DNA from: Paraglomus occultum
Lineage: Eukaryota; Glomeromycota; Glomeromycetes; Paraglomerales; Paraglomeraceae
NCBI GenBank assembly: GCA_910592205.1
Contig: CAJVPJ010000938.1
Coordinates: 1 to 14,416, forward strand
Direction: 5' to 3'
Length of the DNA stretch: 14,416 bases
In this document: positions 1 to 8,565 of the stretch, in pieces
Layout of the letters: each line of letters begins with the position of its first letter
How positions within the stretch are numbered: position 1 is the stretch's first letter
Translations under genes and position numbers: made by a program
The notes under the pieces: model-generated
Database searches by the model: none
Seen by the model: the letters and a program-made list of their open reading frames with translations, nothing else
Told to the model about the DNA's origin: nothing

Positions 1-1
1 A

Positions 2-319
2 TATACAGGAATGATAATATCTTGTCTGTCGGTTCTCAATTATAGCCTGGCAGTGTTTGTGGCTTTGGCAGTCGTGATTCCATTCTCATTGTTCCGGCCA
101 ACCGAGCAACAGTTACTGAGAGCATTACAATTGTTCGTGCTTTTGGTAATATCTCCGCCCGGATTATTGTTGCTATCAGGTGTCGACATAAGGGCGTTCT
201 TGGAATGGCAGTTGTCAGAATATTTGGTGCTTGGAAACTACTTACTGCCTTTCGTGTGTTGTACGTACTGGCCAACTATACTAGCATATGGAATTATTGT
301 GTTTGCACCCGTTAGGTAA
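2..319 (+). CDS. GAA1: GAA1-like GPI transamidase subunit, C-terminal part only
   Basis: This is the 3' end of a gene that begins before the window. About 105 residues are open in frame from base 2 to a TAA at 317-319. They are very hydrophobic, with about three membrane segments, and match the layout of the GAA1 C-terminus: a 'NYSLA' entry to a helix, a Pro-rich turn, 'SPPG' before the next helix, then 'LLPF...YWP' near the end. In the family, GAA1 is an ER membrane subunit of the complex that swaps a protein's C-terminal signal for a GPI anchor. The bases 'atatacag' at the left edge could be a splice acceptor, which would start this exon at base 9, but the frame is also open through it. The last codons read AGG TAA A, so a donor (GTAAAT) overlaps the stop and a further exon is possible. 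The length after 'LLPF' fits ending here. It converges on the thioredoxin reductase gene 215 bp away. Confidence 0.72.
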   Translation, partial: YTGMIISCLSVLNYSLAVFVALAVVIPFSLFRPTEQQLLRALQLFVLLVISPPGLLLLSGVDIRAFLEWQLSEYLVLGNYLLPFVCCTYWPTILAYGIIVFAPVR

Positions 320-534
320 ATTAGAATGCATGAACGAAGGTGCAACTAGAAAGACGGGGAGTGGGTATGGCAAGCATGGTTTTTAGAGATATTTTGCATG
401 AACACATACAATTGAAAAGTGGCAATGATGTAGATAAATTACAAGCTATTAATTAGATCTTACAACAATTTATTATCGTCGAATAAAGTGTATAAATTAT
501 ATCACGTGTATTGTCTATGTATATCTGTCTGAAT

Positions 535-1703
535 CTATTCGCCTAGTGTCTCGGCTAACCATCGTTCACAATCAAGGGCAGCCATGCATCCAGATCCTGC
601 GCTAGTGATCGCCTGGCGATACTTCTTATCCTTAACATCACCTGCGGCAAAGACACCTTCAACGCTGGTGTAAGTGGTATCAGGTTCGGTAACAATATAA
701 CCATCTTGATCTAATTTTAACTGTCCCTTTACGAGTTTAGTAGCAGGCTCGTGTCCAATGGCATAGAATAAGCCACTAGCCTCGAGATCTCTCACTTCTC
801 CAGTTTTTGTATGTTTGATACGAACACAGTTCAAGAGACTGCCATCTCCTTTGGCTTCGATTGGCACATGATTCCATATAACTGTTACCTTTTCATGAGA
901 AAGAAGACGATTTGCCATGACCTTGGATGCTCGAAGCACGTCGCGACGTACGATTACATATACGTGTGAAGCGTATCGACTAAGAAACATTGCTTCTTCA
1001 GCTGCAGAATCACCGCCTCCGATCACTACAAGCGCCTTTTGGCGAAATATGGGTGCAGCACCTTTTGAAAAATAGATCTCGGTTAGCGATAAGGTTTACT
1101 TTTTTTTTTAAAAAAAAAAAATCGCCGAATTATCAAGATTGCGAGTAGCTTGATGCAATTAATTACCATCACACACGGCACAGGCAGAAATACCTTTCTG
1201 CCAATAAGTGTCTTCGCCGGGCAAGTTTAGTCGTTTGGCAGCAGCACCAGTCGCAATAATAATTGAATCGGCTGTGTCGGGTTCTTGATTTTCCTTATAC
1301 TCGCACCAATATTTAAATGGACGCGACGAGAGATCAACCTTTGCGACAGTTTCTGTTATGATTTTGGTACCAAACTTGGCACTTTGTTCGCGGAATAGAT
1401 CCATCATTTCTGTGCCTCCGATACCATTGGGGAAGCCGGGATAGTTCTCGACGTCCGTTGTTGTGGTGAGCTGATGATATACAAATTGGGAGTGAGTTTG
1501 TTTGTGTATTGATACGAATAGAAATGCATGATAGTGAATCATTCATATAAGATATGAATCTAAAAAATTACCTGTCCACCAGCGGCAATTCCATTAGCCA
1601 AGAAACCTTCATACATGACGGGTTCCAGAGTTGCCCTAGACAAATACAAGGCCGCGGTATGGCCAGCTGGGCCAGACCCGATAATCACGACTTTAGAATG
1701 CAT
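535..1703 (-). CDS. TRR1: Thioredoxin reductase (NADPH), 3 exons
   Basis: Low-molecular-weight thioredoxin reductase (EC 1.8.1.9), an FAD homodimer that passes NADPH electrons to thioredoxin. Exons on the minus strand are 1703-1572, 1470-1167 and 1061-535, with introns of 101 and 105 nt (donors GTAATT and GTAATT, acceptors CAG and AAG). The joins recreate the family blocks '[17 protein letters not shown]' and 'CAVCDG|AAPIF'. The protein is 320 aa, the usual fungal length. Visible motifs are the FAD loop GSGPAG at residues 9-14, the redox pair CAVC with Cys141 and Cys144, the NADPH loop [10 protein letters not shown] at 160-169, and the second FAD motif GVFAAGDV near the C-terminus. The start chosen is the ATG at 1703 (MHSKVVIIG), which is where the cytosolic enzymes begin. 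The frame stays open upstream, and an ATG at 1811 would add 36 residues resembling a mitochondrial presequence. Bacterial-type TrxB is excluded by the introns. Family assignment is close to certain; only the start is open. Confidence 0.95.
1062..1166 (-). other. TRR intron 2 with a T10-A12 self-complementary tract
   Basis: The second TRR intron contains a run of ten T at 1100-1109 directly followed by twelve A at 1110-1121 on the plus strand. It is a perfect inverted repeat with no loop sequence of its own. The same order (T run then A run) appears in the transcript because the tract is self-complementary. The T run can serve as the polypyrimidine stretch before the acceptor at 1064-1062, although it lies about 46 nt upstream of it. 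It is also a site where sequencing length errors are likely. Confidence 0.6.
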
Positions 1704-1811
1704 CTCTCTTGTTGATTTAGTAATTGATGGAAATGTAAAATTATTTGTCTTTGTTCTAATAAATACTCTTTCTATCAAGTTTTTTGTGAGTGCTTTAGAG
1801 AGTAATGGCAT
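1704..1811 (-). other. Possible in-frame mitochondrial presequence of thioredoxin reductase
   Basis: Upstream of the TRR start, exon 1 is open in the same frame back to an ATG at 1811-1809 and beyond. The 36 added residues begin [20 protein letters not shown] and carry seven Lys/Arg against two Glu, with Ser/Thr and spaced hydrophobics, the usual look of a mitochondrial targeting peptide. Some fungi make cytosolic and mitochondrial thioredoxin reductase from separate genes; others could do so by choice of start. The frame extends a further 34 codons to an ATG at 1913, but that part lacks targeting features. Whether any of it is translated cannot be seen. Confidence 0.4.
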
Positions 1812-1944
1812 AAGTGATATGTCAAAGCAGTAAATGCGATTTATAATAATTTGATTGTGTGACAAAAGGAAAGATTTGTCATCAACCAAATAAATCCCGT
1901 CGGGAGCTTCCACTCATAAATAACAATTCGGGACAGTCAACTCT

Positions 1945-2250
1945 TTATTTAGAAAAGTCTTCGGAGGTAAGAAAAGCGTTTTTATAATGAACAAACGGAT
2001 CGCGATCTAACCATAACAAGAGAAGCTGTATCGTGGTGCCCAAACAATACATTATTATTTCGACGCATATGAGAAAAAGACGGATATCTGCTTTTGCTAA
2101 TAATTGAATATAAAGAGTAAGAATGAGAAGAAGGAAAGCGGAGTTGTGAACAAGCTGGTTAACTGTTCGTTTTAGACAGGCAATGTACCAGAGTGACATT
2201 TGTCTAGTGGAGTTCGCGATTAAACGCTTAGAGTTACTAATACCAAACAT
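1945..2250 (-). CDS. Small hydrophobic membrane protein, unrecognised
   Basis: A single open frame of 101 codons from an ATG at 2250. It has a basic N-terminus (about 30 residues with several Lys and Arg) followed by two long hydrophobic segments, roughly residues 37-52 ('SAFLLLILTLYIQLLA') and 56-80 ('DIRLFLICVEIIMY' through 'TTIQLLLLWL'). The tail is polar and ends 'FLTSEDFSK'. By the positive-inside rule the basic N-terminus would face the cytosol, giving a hairpin with both ends on that side. The frame is uninterrupted. It lies in the same direction as TRR and ends 133 bp before the longer TRR start (241 bp before the shorter). I do not recognise the family. It could be a one-exon gene or one exon of a larger gene whose upstream splice I cannot place; a chance frame is possible but less likely given the clean two-helix pattern. 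Confidence 0.5.
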   Translation of the reverse strand: MFGISNSKRLIANSTRQMSLWYIACLKRTVNQLVHNSAFLLLILTLYIQLLAKADIRLFLICVEIIMYCLGTTIQLLLLWLDRDPFVHYKNAFLTSEDFSK

Positions 2251-4673
2251 GATAGCGCAATAATAGTAAATATAAATACCCTTAAATTACGATTTGGGAC
2301 CCCATTCATTTTGTGCATCAAACATTATTAAGCAGGATACCACATTGTTCGGACGATAATTATATTATTATATCAGTCTACCAAAAACCTGTGATTTATT
2401 CCAGGCAGTGATGGATATGAAGAAACAGAAAATTGATAATGGAAAAGAGACATCATCCTCACAGTGTTATGCTAGTCTTTTGCCATTGTCCGTATCGTAT
2501 GTAATAGATCTTATGATATCATAAACAATATTCGAATATGGTTAGCCCATCTTCCATAGGTATTATAAGGTTGCTCTACAGAGTCTACAGAGAATATAAG
2601 TTTATGACGGAAGAGACTTGCATCAAACGAGGGTCAACATCTATTATTAGATACCACGTATATACGCATATCGACACATGTGCACGCACGGCGTTCAATT
2701 AAATTAATCAACACGTCCTTGCATCTAGCGCTAACTAAAATTGTAAGAGGTTTAACAAAGTCGTTCGTGTCTTTCTTGCCAACATAAAAACTTTAACGGA
2801 TGCTTCATTATAATCTTCTTACATCTTCTGCTAGAGAAAAGCATCATAAATTAAACTATCCCATAATGATTTGTCATTTACGTTCTCAATGCTGTCATTA
2901 TATGATTGTAGTCATAAAAATATATAAGCAGGAAATATGCCTATCACGGAAATTAAAGTTAATTCAACGTTTACCATGCGTTCAAACACCCGTATATAAT
3001 ATAGTATTAAAGTTACGTATGACATTAAAATCTTGATGATTACACCATTCTGTAAAAATGGGGAACGGAAAATCCATGGCATTAACACACAAGCTTTAAA
3101 ATAGGATCAATTTGATAGGATAATATAAATACACATGTTTTGATTGCAGCTCCAACCTGAGTTAAACTGTTCGGAAAATAATAGCATCCTGTTTGAAATT
3201 CAACGAACAGCCAGCTTTATACGTATGTAGTTTGATGTCGTTCATTAATAGGATTACAAAAAAAAACTGTTTCTATTGAAACCGACTTTCCGGTATTGTC
3301 ATACTGCTTCCTGATTTGTATATCTGTGCTTTTTCATAACGTTCCATTATTCACTACGTGTTTTGTGTGTTGCACAGATTCCTAACATCTATCCAGGAAC
3401 GTCAAGTGAGCTTAACCATTTTTTGCATTCTTAAATTTTACTCAAAATTAATTGTTGTTACAGTTCACTTTTTATTTTAATTATAATACTTTTGACAAAG
3501 ATTATTTTACCAAATTAATTTATACTGTCGGAATTTCCATGCCTAATGTCCAACACTAATGACATATCTGAATAGCAAATTAAATACCTTTTTTTTTCTC
3601 TAGCTAAAATCCGATTTGTAAATAAAAAATTGTAAAACAAACCGCTTTTGAGCGTCGAATAACTTCCGAAATCAGCAAGCTCTTGTAATGCGCAACTATA
3701 ATGGGCGGAAAGGCGGTTTCCGGAACTAATTACTGAGAAGTTAACTTATTTTAGTTAGCCAGACACTTGTTTAGAGCAACTGTTGTTTTTGGCGGCATTC
3801 GACAAAATGACTTCTTGTTTCAAAAGTGTGAACCAATTTTAGAACGCAGTTAAAATAATTAATATTTAAATTTGGTTAAAGGTTGGTATTTTTTGTTGAT
3901 ATAATAACCAACAGCGCGTTTATCATAAATTCGACTATTAGTAGACTAACATATTAGCCCATCAAATTTTTTTAGTAAAAACACTGTTTTTTAAGTGGTA
4001 ACGGTTTCGTTATTGGTGATTTGGGAATGAAATTTGGTGGTCTGATCAAATTTAAATAATTTTTAGTGTTTAGTGTACACGAAACGTACTTGTGCCTCAT
4101 CGAACTGCAGCTTTGTATCCATGATATATAATACGTTTTAAAATAGAGTTCTGTAGTGTTAATTCACAAATCTGTTTTACTGCAGCATATCCGCTGTTTG
4201 CTTCAAATATATGTTGCCTTAAAAAACAGGCTCTTTGTCAAGAATTGAGACTAAAAAATTTACCGTACAGTAATTCGTGCGCAATCACATGCAACCACGC
4301 GTAAAGTCAGTGAGGAAACTTGAAAGCAAACATTCACACAACGAGAAAATGACCGGTCTAGGAGAGCTTTTAATGTCTATTCCTTTTCGAATATACGACT
4401 TCAAAGTTGATAAGTTCGTTCACTTAATAATGTAAATTAAATTGAAGTTTAAATTGTTCATGTTATTTACAATAATAAATCAATTTTCTCAACTGACACA
4501 AAATATTGTTATCATCACATCCTGGCTTCAGCATCAAAAATGTCCTCTTCTGTCTAAATGCATATCAAATGCATGCTCTATCTATCGCCAAAAAACGCAG
4601 TTGACTTACTACAAGTTGAAACAAATCTATTTAATAAACAAAGAATTGACTATTTCAGATTCCTCCTTCCGCT
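2251..4673. other. 2.4 kb region without a convincing gene
   Basis: AT-rich sequence between the small membrane protein and the 3' end of the zinc-finger gene. Both strands are full of stops. The longest frames, for example 2800-3036 on the plus strand, have no recognisable composition. I see no tRNA B-box, no terminal repeats and no transposase motifs. Minor structure: a 6-bp-arm palindrome CGGAAA-GGCGG-TTTCCG at about 3705-3721, with an imperfect inverted partner (AAACCGCTTTT) at about 3639-3649. A weak candidate exon at 2411-2496 is listed separately. The first 150 bp hold the promoter of the small membrane protein. Confidence 0.6.
2411..2496 (+). CDS. Weak candidate first exon of an unrecognised gene
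   Basis: An ATG at 2411 opens 37 codons starting MDMKKQKIDNGKETSSSQ, a charged and Ser-rich composition unlike the surrounding AT-rich frames. The frame carries a canonical donor GTATGT at 2497-2502, so the exon would end at 2496 with two bases of a codon left over. Acceptors at 2559 (TAG) or 2581 (CAG) are phase-compatible. The first gives a 63-nt intron and a stop 12 codons later; the second leads into about 40 open codons that start VYREYKFMTEETCIKRG. No homology is recognised. It lies head to head with the small membrane protein gene. It could be a short gene, the remains of one, or chance. Confidence 0.2.
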
Positions 4674-5619
4674 TCAAACAATTCGATCTCCCGCTATCTC
4701 TTTACATTTTCGCGAACAATACGGTGCATATCTTCCACTATCAATATCAAACCAACAAGGCGTCATTCGACATATCTGACATACAGGAACGCTAACTCTA
4801 CTGTTGGATGTCAATACCAAAGAAGAAGATAGAGCAACTGGTGAGAAAAGGGACTTTTGCTTTGCTGCTTTTTGTAATCCTGGAGTTAGTGTGGGTAGCC
4901 GCGATGCTAGCGTGTGGGAAGACGGCCGTCCAGCTGATGACATAATCGATATTTCAAAACGAGCTTTCTTCTCCTTTGTTTGATTTGTCATTGGGGATGC
5001 TGTTGAAAATGCCACTCGACGTGTTGACCGAGTTGCTGTTTGAGTTATATTTAGACAAGTATCCGGCAACTTGTTGGGAACCAAGTATGCTTGGGCCATA
5101 CTTCCGCTTGGCCTATATGGGGCAACTGGCATTGGATTTGGTTGATTAGAGATTGTTACTGCTGGTATAAACATTCGATTCGGCACTGGTTGTTCGGGAA
5201 GAGACTTCTGATGGTTAGGCATCGAATACTTTTGATCTTGATGCCTGCTTGTTGCAGATAAAGTTTTGGCCCCTGCTTCATTTTTACATTTCCCACCACA
5301 ATACGCAAGCCGTTGTCCGTTTTGCCCGAGTAGGCGAGGATATTTATTACAATGCTTACAGGCCTCTACTATGCCTATTTATATTAATTGCGACAAAAAT
5401 TTCAACGTCAATTTATTGCATGAAATCCTATTGCAGATCAGACGCATTACCTTGATAAACAGCAGCCTTGCGACACTTATTAGAGCAAAACTCGCCAGTT
5501 TCCCCCGTCCGCGGGTCGATATAAACTGTACTGACTTTACAAGCAGCACACCTGCGCATGTCGTTGTTAATGTTGTGTGAATCTTCCTTGTTTTTTAATA
5601 TACTCGATTTAGTTTGCAT
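4674..5619 (-). CDS. Protein with three FCS-like zinc fingers, 2 exons
   Basis: Exons 5619-5451 and 5374-4674 with a 76-nt intron (donor GTAATG) give 289 aa. Three copies of one Cys pattern are visible: C-x2-C-x17-FC-x3-C in exon 1 (CAACKV ... FCSNKC), C-x2-C-x16-YC-x3-C at the start of exon 2 (CKHCNK ... YCGGKC, upstream of the first ATG in that exon), and C-x2-C-x17-YC-x3-C near the C-terminus (CQICRM ... YCSRKC). Fingers 1 and 3 share a 'D..(T/S)GR/E' turn in the middle. About 150 residues between fingers 2 and 3 are low in structure, rich in Ser, Pro, Thr and Asn. The spacing matches the FCS-like (FLZ/TRASH/MYM half-finger) treble clefs, which usually bind proteins rather than DNA. I know no named family with this architecture, so its function is unknown. 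The start taken is the ATG at 5619; the frame is open to another ATG at 5715, which would leave only 12 bp before the divergent MTD1 start. Confidence 0.75.
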
Positions 5620-5727
5620 CGGTAGATCGCTTCCGGTAAAGGAATCGTGTCGCAAGCCGTTGATGCAGGTAAACAAATGCAAGCTGGAAAATTTTTGTTC
5701 CAAGCAGATTTGCATCTTTCAGAAAAG
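5620..5727. promoter_or_regulatory. Shared promoter region, zinc-finger gene / MTD1
   Basis: The start codons chosen for the two divergent genes (5619 on minus, 5728 on plus) are 108 bp apart. Both promoters and both 5' leaders must be packed into this space or overlap the opposite gene. No TATA box or known factor site stands out. The call rests on geometry only. Confidence 0.45.
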
Positions 5728-6859
5728 ATGTCGTGTAAAACGATTCAAGCAGTAGAAATAGCAACAAACTATATGTAGGTTCCTTTTTTCTATCGATCGA
5801 CATTCTAATCTATTCATTTGATCTGATCAATTCAGCTCGGACTGATTGCTCATTCATACAGAGAAGAACTCAAAAAAACTATATCCTCGCGCGGAATCAG
5901 TCCAAAACTAGTGGGGTTCCTGGCAAACGATGACCCAGCCGCAGAAAAATACGCCGAATGGACAGCAAAGTCTTGTCAAGAGACTGGCGTTACATTCGAG
6001 TTGAGACAATGCAGGCGTGAAAACCTTGAAAATGATATCATTGCTGCAAATGAAGATCCGTACGTTCATGGAATAATGGTGTATTATCCCGTGTTTGGAA
6101 ATAGACAAGATCAGTATATTCAGAATGTTGTCGACGTGGCCAAGGATGTAGAAGGATTGTCTCATAGATATGTTTATAATATGTATCATAATATACGGTT
6201 CCTGGATAGAGAGCAAACGAAGAAATGCATTATTCCGTGTACGCCTCTGGCTATAATCAAAGTTATGGAGTATGTTGGAGTGTATAATCTTGTATTACCC
6301 TATGGAAATAGATTGTACGGACGTGTGATCTCTATAATTAATCGAAGCGAGATTGTGGGTAGACCATTAGCCGCGCTCTTAGCAAACGATGGTGCTAAAG
6401 TATATTCTATCGACATTAACGGAGTACAGGAATTTACGCGTGGATCTGGATTAAAATTGAAGAAACATGAGGTGAAAGAAAAAGGCCCCTAGTAAATTCG
6501 ACACCATGTCTTTCTTTTTTTTTGTAATTCCTACTTAATTGTACACTCGTTTTTTTGTATTTCGCCAGGTTCACGAGACAAATCTCACTACCGACGATGT
6601 TATTCCAATGTCAGATGTGGTGATAACAGGCGTTCCGTCAAAATCATACAAGTTATCGAACGAGTCACTACGAGATGGTGTGATAGCTATTAACTTTTCA
6701 TCATTTCAAAATTTTGAAGACTCTGTATGCGAGAAAGCTAGCATATTCGTCCCTTCTGTTGGCAAAGTGACGATTGCCATGCTGCAAAGAAATCTTTTGA
6801 GATTGTACGATTATCAAACAACCAATCAAGAAACTGTAATTAATGAGCATACCAATTAA
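5728..6859 (+). CDS. MTD1: NAD-dependent methylenetetrahydrofolate dehydrogenase, 3 exons
   Basis: Monofunctional cytosolic enzyme (EC 1.5.1.15) that oxidises 5,10-methylene-THF to 5,10-methenyl-THF, linking one-carbon units to purine synthesis. Exons are 5728-5751 (only 8 codons, MSCKTIQA), 5836-6471 and 6569-6859, with introns of 84 and 97 nt, all joins in phase 0. The product is 316 aa, close to yeast Mtd1. Strong blocks are 'LVGFLANDDPAAEKYAEWT' in the N-terminal folate domain, 'VHGIMVYYPVFG', 'PCTPLAIIKVMEY', and the NAD-fold stretch 'INRSEIVGRPLAALLANDGA' with 'SDVVITGVPS' and 'GKVTIAMLQRN' after it. These follow the yeast-type sequence rather than the trifunctional C1-THF synthase. The second donor is the less usual GTGAAA at 6472. 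If it is not used, translation adds six codons and stops at 6492, losing the last 96 residues. The first join is inferred from fit: exon 1 supplies the 'KTI.A' of the family N-terminus. Confidence 0.93.
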
Positions 6860-7017
6860 AATTTTATTTCTTAATGACACCAACATTTTAAACCATGATT
6901 GTGATTCATTCATTCTTTACTGGAAAATGTGGGCGGGGCTTGTATCGGTTCAACTTTTGACGGTCATTGACTATTTGCTTTGAGACGAAAAATATTCACC
7001 ATTGGTAAAAGTCCAGT

Positions 7018-8415
7018 CTAGTTAGACTTTTCTGTCAGCACGAGATGGCTTTCAAATAGTTTGTTAAGTATTTCTTTCTCTTCACATCCTCCTTCTACAG
7101 GAAGCTTGGCTGATCTTCGTCGATCCTCAAAGTCGTATATTGAACACTGCCATTCCAGATGTTTGATTGAAGATGTCCTAGTAATTTCGCGTAAATCCTC
7201 TTCCCGTAGAGGTTGGAATGAGGGGCTCTTGAATGTAATTATTATGGTATCAATTTTCTTGGCTTTTTTAATTGCCTCCAGTATCTCCTAATTGATAACG
7301 AAAGTTTAGAAATTTAAAAACGTTGCCATCAAGTCAATTATAACGCATGTCCCTTTTACCTTATTAGTCACACCATCTATTCGTTCTAATTTTAATATAC
7401 GGACGTCGAGCCGTCCACAGATAGCAGCCAGTTTTTCAGAGTCAAGGGTAAAATACAGTAGGCTCAACGAAACCAATTTTAACGTTTCACAATGTTTGAT
7501 GATCTTGTCAGCGTCTGGTTCCATCATAGCTGCCATTATTTCAGCAGAATTGCATTCTATTCTCACATCCAATAATTTCACTACATCTATAAATACATAT
7601 TTGGTGGCTTTGGCAAAGTGTTGGGCGAATTTGATTACATTATCTACAGATATTTCAATAAAACCCCTGTAGAACGAAAACATTTCTAACTCACGACAAA
7701 TAGAAATCACATTTTGAAAGAATGCTTCGGTGATGCAGAAACATTCACTAATTCTTAGTTCTTTGAGACTTGGGATATTCTTTAATATTTCGTTCATTTC
7801 TTGGTCATCATACCCTTTGCTGAATAATCTTAGGACAGTCAACTTTGGACATTCTTTTGTTATGCTAGCCAACACTTCTGACGTACATAGGATATCTGCC
7901 CCAAGTTCCAATTCTTCCAAGTGTTTACAGTAAGTCGAAAGCGGTTGAAGTTCGTCTTCTATAATCATGTTGCTCATTCCGATACATCTTACGTTAGGCA
8001 TGAGCGGTGCTATCTTGTGCATTTCACCCGTAGGCCATGCGTAATTCTCAAGCAAAAGTTTCTCCACATATGGTGAATTGGTGAGTAATGATTCTAATAC
8101 ATCGTCTGTCACGTCAGGTACTTGCTGCAAGTCTATGACGCGAACATATTTATAGTATGAATATCGCGTTTCATTGTTCCGTGACTTGACAAGAGTGTTT
8201 ATAAATTTCTCGATGGTATGCGTAAGGAGATCATCGGGCGAAGCTGTGAATTGATACCATAACCGCCTTACGGCTAAACTACCCCACATTCTATTGACAA
8301 ACAAGCATACATACAAATCTTTGTAGAGTGTGATCGAGTCGAGAAGACTACCAACTATTATGGGATTTCGGAAACAGAGTTCATAGAGACTTTGTAATCT
8401 TTCTGCAATATTCAT
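7018..8415 (-). CDS. F-box protein with leucine-rich repeats, 2 exons
   Basis: Exons 8415-7360 and 7287-7018 with a 72-nt intron (donor GTAAAA, acceptor TAG, phase 0) give 441 aa. An F-box is visible at about residues 17-57, 'NPIIVGSLLDSITLYKDLYVC' followed by 'VNRMWGSLAVRRLW', the helix that docks on Skp1 in SCF ubiquitin ligases. The rest is a run of degenerate leucine-rich repeats ('HLEELELGADIL', 'CPKLTVLRLFSKG', 'IPSLKELRISECFCITE', 'CETLKLVSLSLL'), which would bind the substrate. Exon 2 continues this pattern and ends 'LFESHLVLTEKSN'. The start chosen is the ATG at 8415, just ahead of the F-box. The frame is open to 8529, but that would run towards the divergent neighbour's leader, and an acceptor-like site TTTCCAG upstream of 8415 suggests a possible 5' leader intron. 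Such F-box genes are a large family in Glomeromycotina, so the particular target cannot be named. Confidence 0.85.
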
Positions 8416-8565
8416 ATTTTGGAAAAGTTGTGTGGCGCTGGAAATGATCGTCAGAAGAGAATTTAAATTATGCAGATGATCGTGGTAGTAACCAATATCA
8501 CGTGATACGAACATACCTTGCAACCCCAATCACCCAGCCTCAGCCAGCAAAAAATACAGGAAATT
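8416..8565. promoter_or_regulatory. Shared promoter region, F-box gene / Laa2-like gene
   Basis: 150 bp lie between the ATG of the F-box gene (8415, minus) and that of the Laa2-like gene (8566, plus). The stretch must carry both promoters or leaders. Bases 8509-8560 just before the plus-strand ATG are rich in CAG and CCC trinucleotides, unlike the AT-rich background. No specific binding site is recognised. Confidence 0.45.

Noticed and set aside
535-1703. Bacterial contamination as the source of the thioredoxin reductase and DAHP synthase genes
   Set aside because: Both genes are interrupted by several spliceosomal introns with consistent phases and lie among clearly fungal genes.
2800-3036. 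78-codon plus-strand open frame
   Set aside because: No domain, no family resemblance, no sensible splice partners; length is within chance for this composition.
3634-3721. Imperfect inverted pair AAACCGCTTTT / AAAGGCGGTTT as a transposon end
   Set aside because: Arms of about 11 bp with a mismatch, no target duplication and no transposase remains; too weak to call a mobile element.
4442-4795. 117-codon plus-strand open frame
   Set aside because: Its right half is antisense to the third zinc finger of the minus-strand gene and its left half is AT-rich 3' flank; composition shows no domain.
7061-7291. 76-codon plus-strand open frame with a hydrophobic tail
   Set aside because: Antisense to exon 2 of the F-box gene, which continues the leucine-rich pattern in the correct phase.
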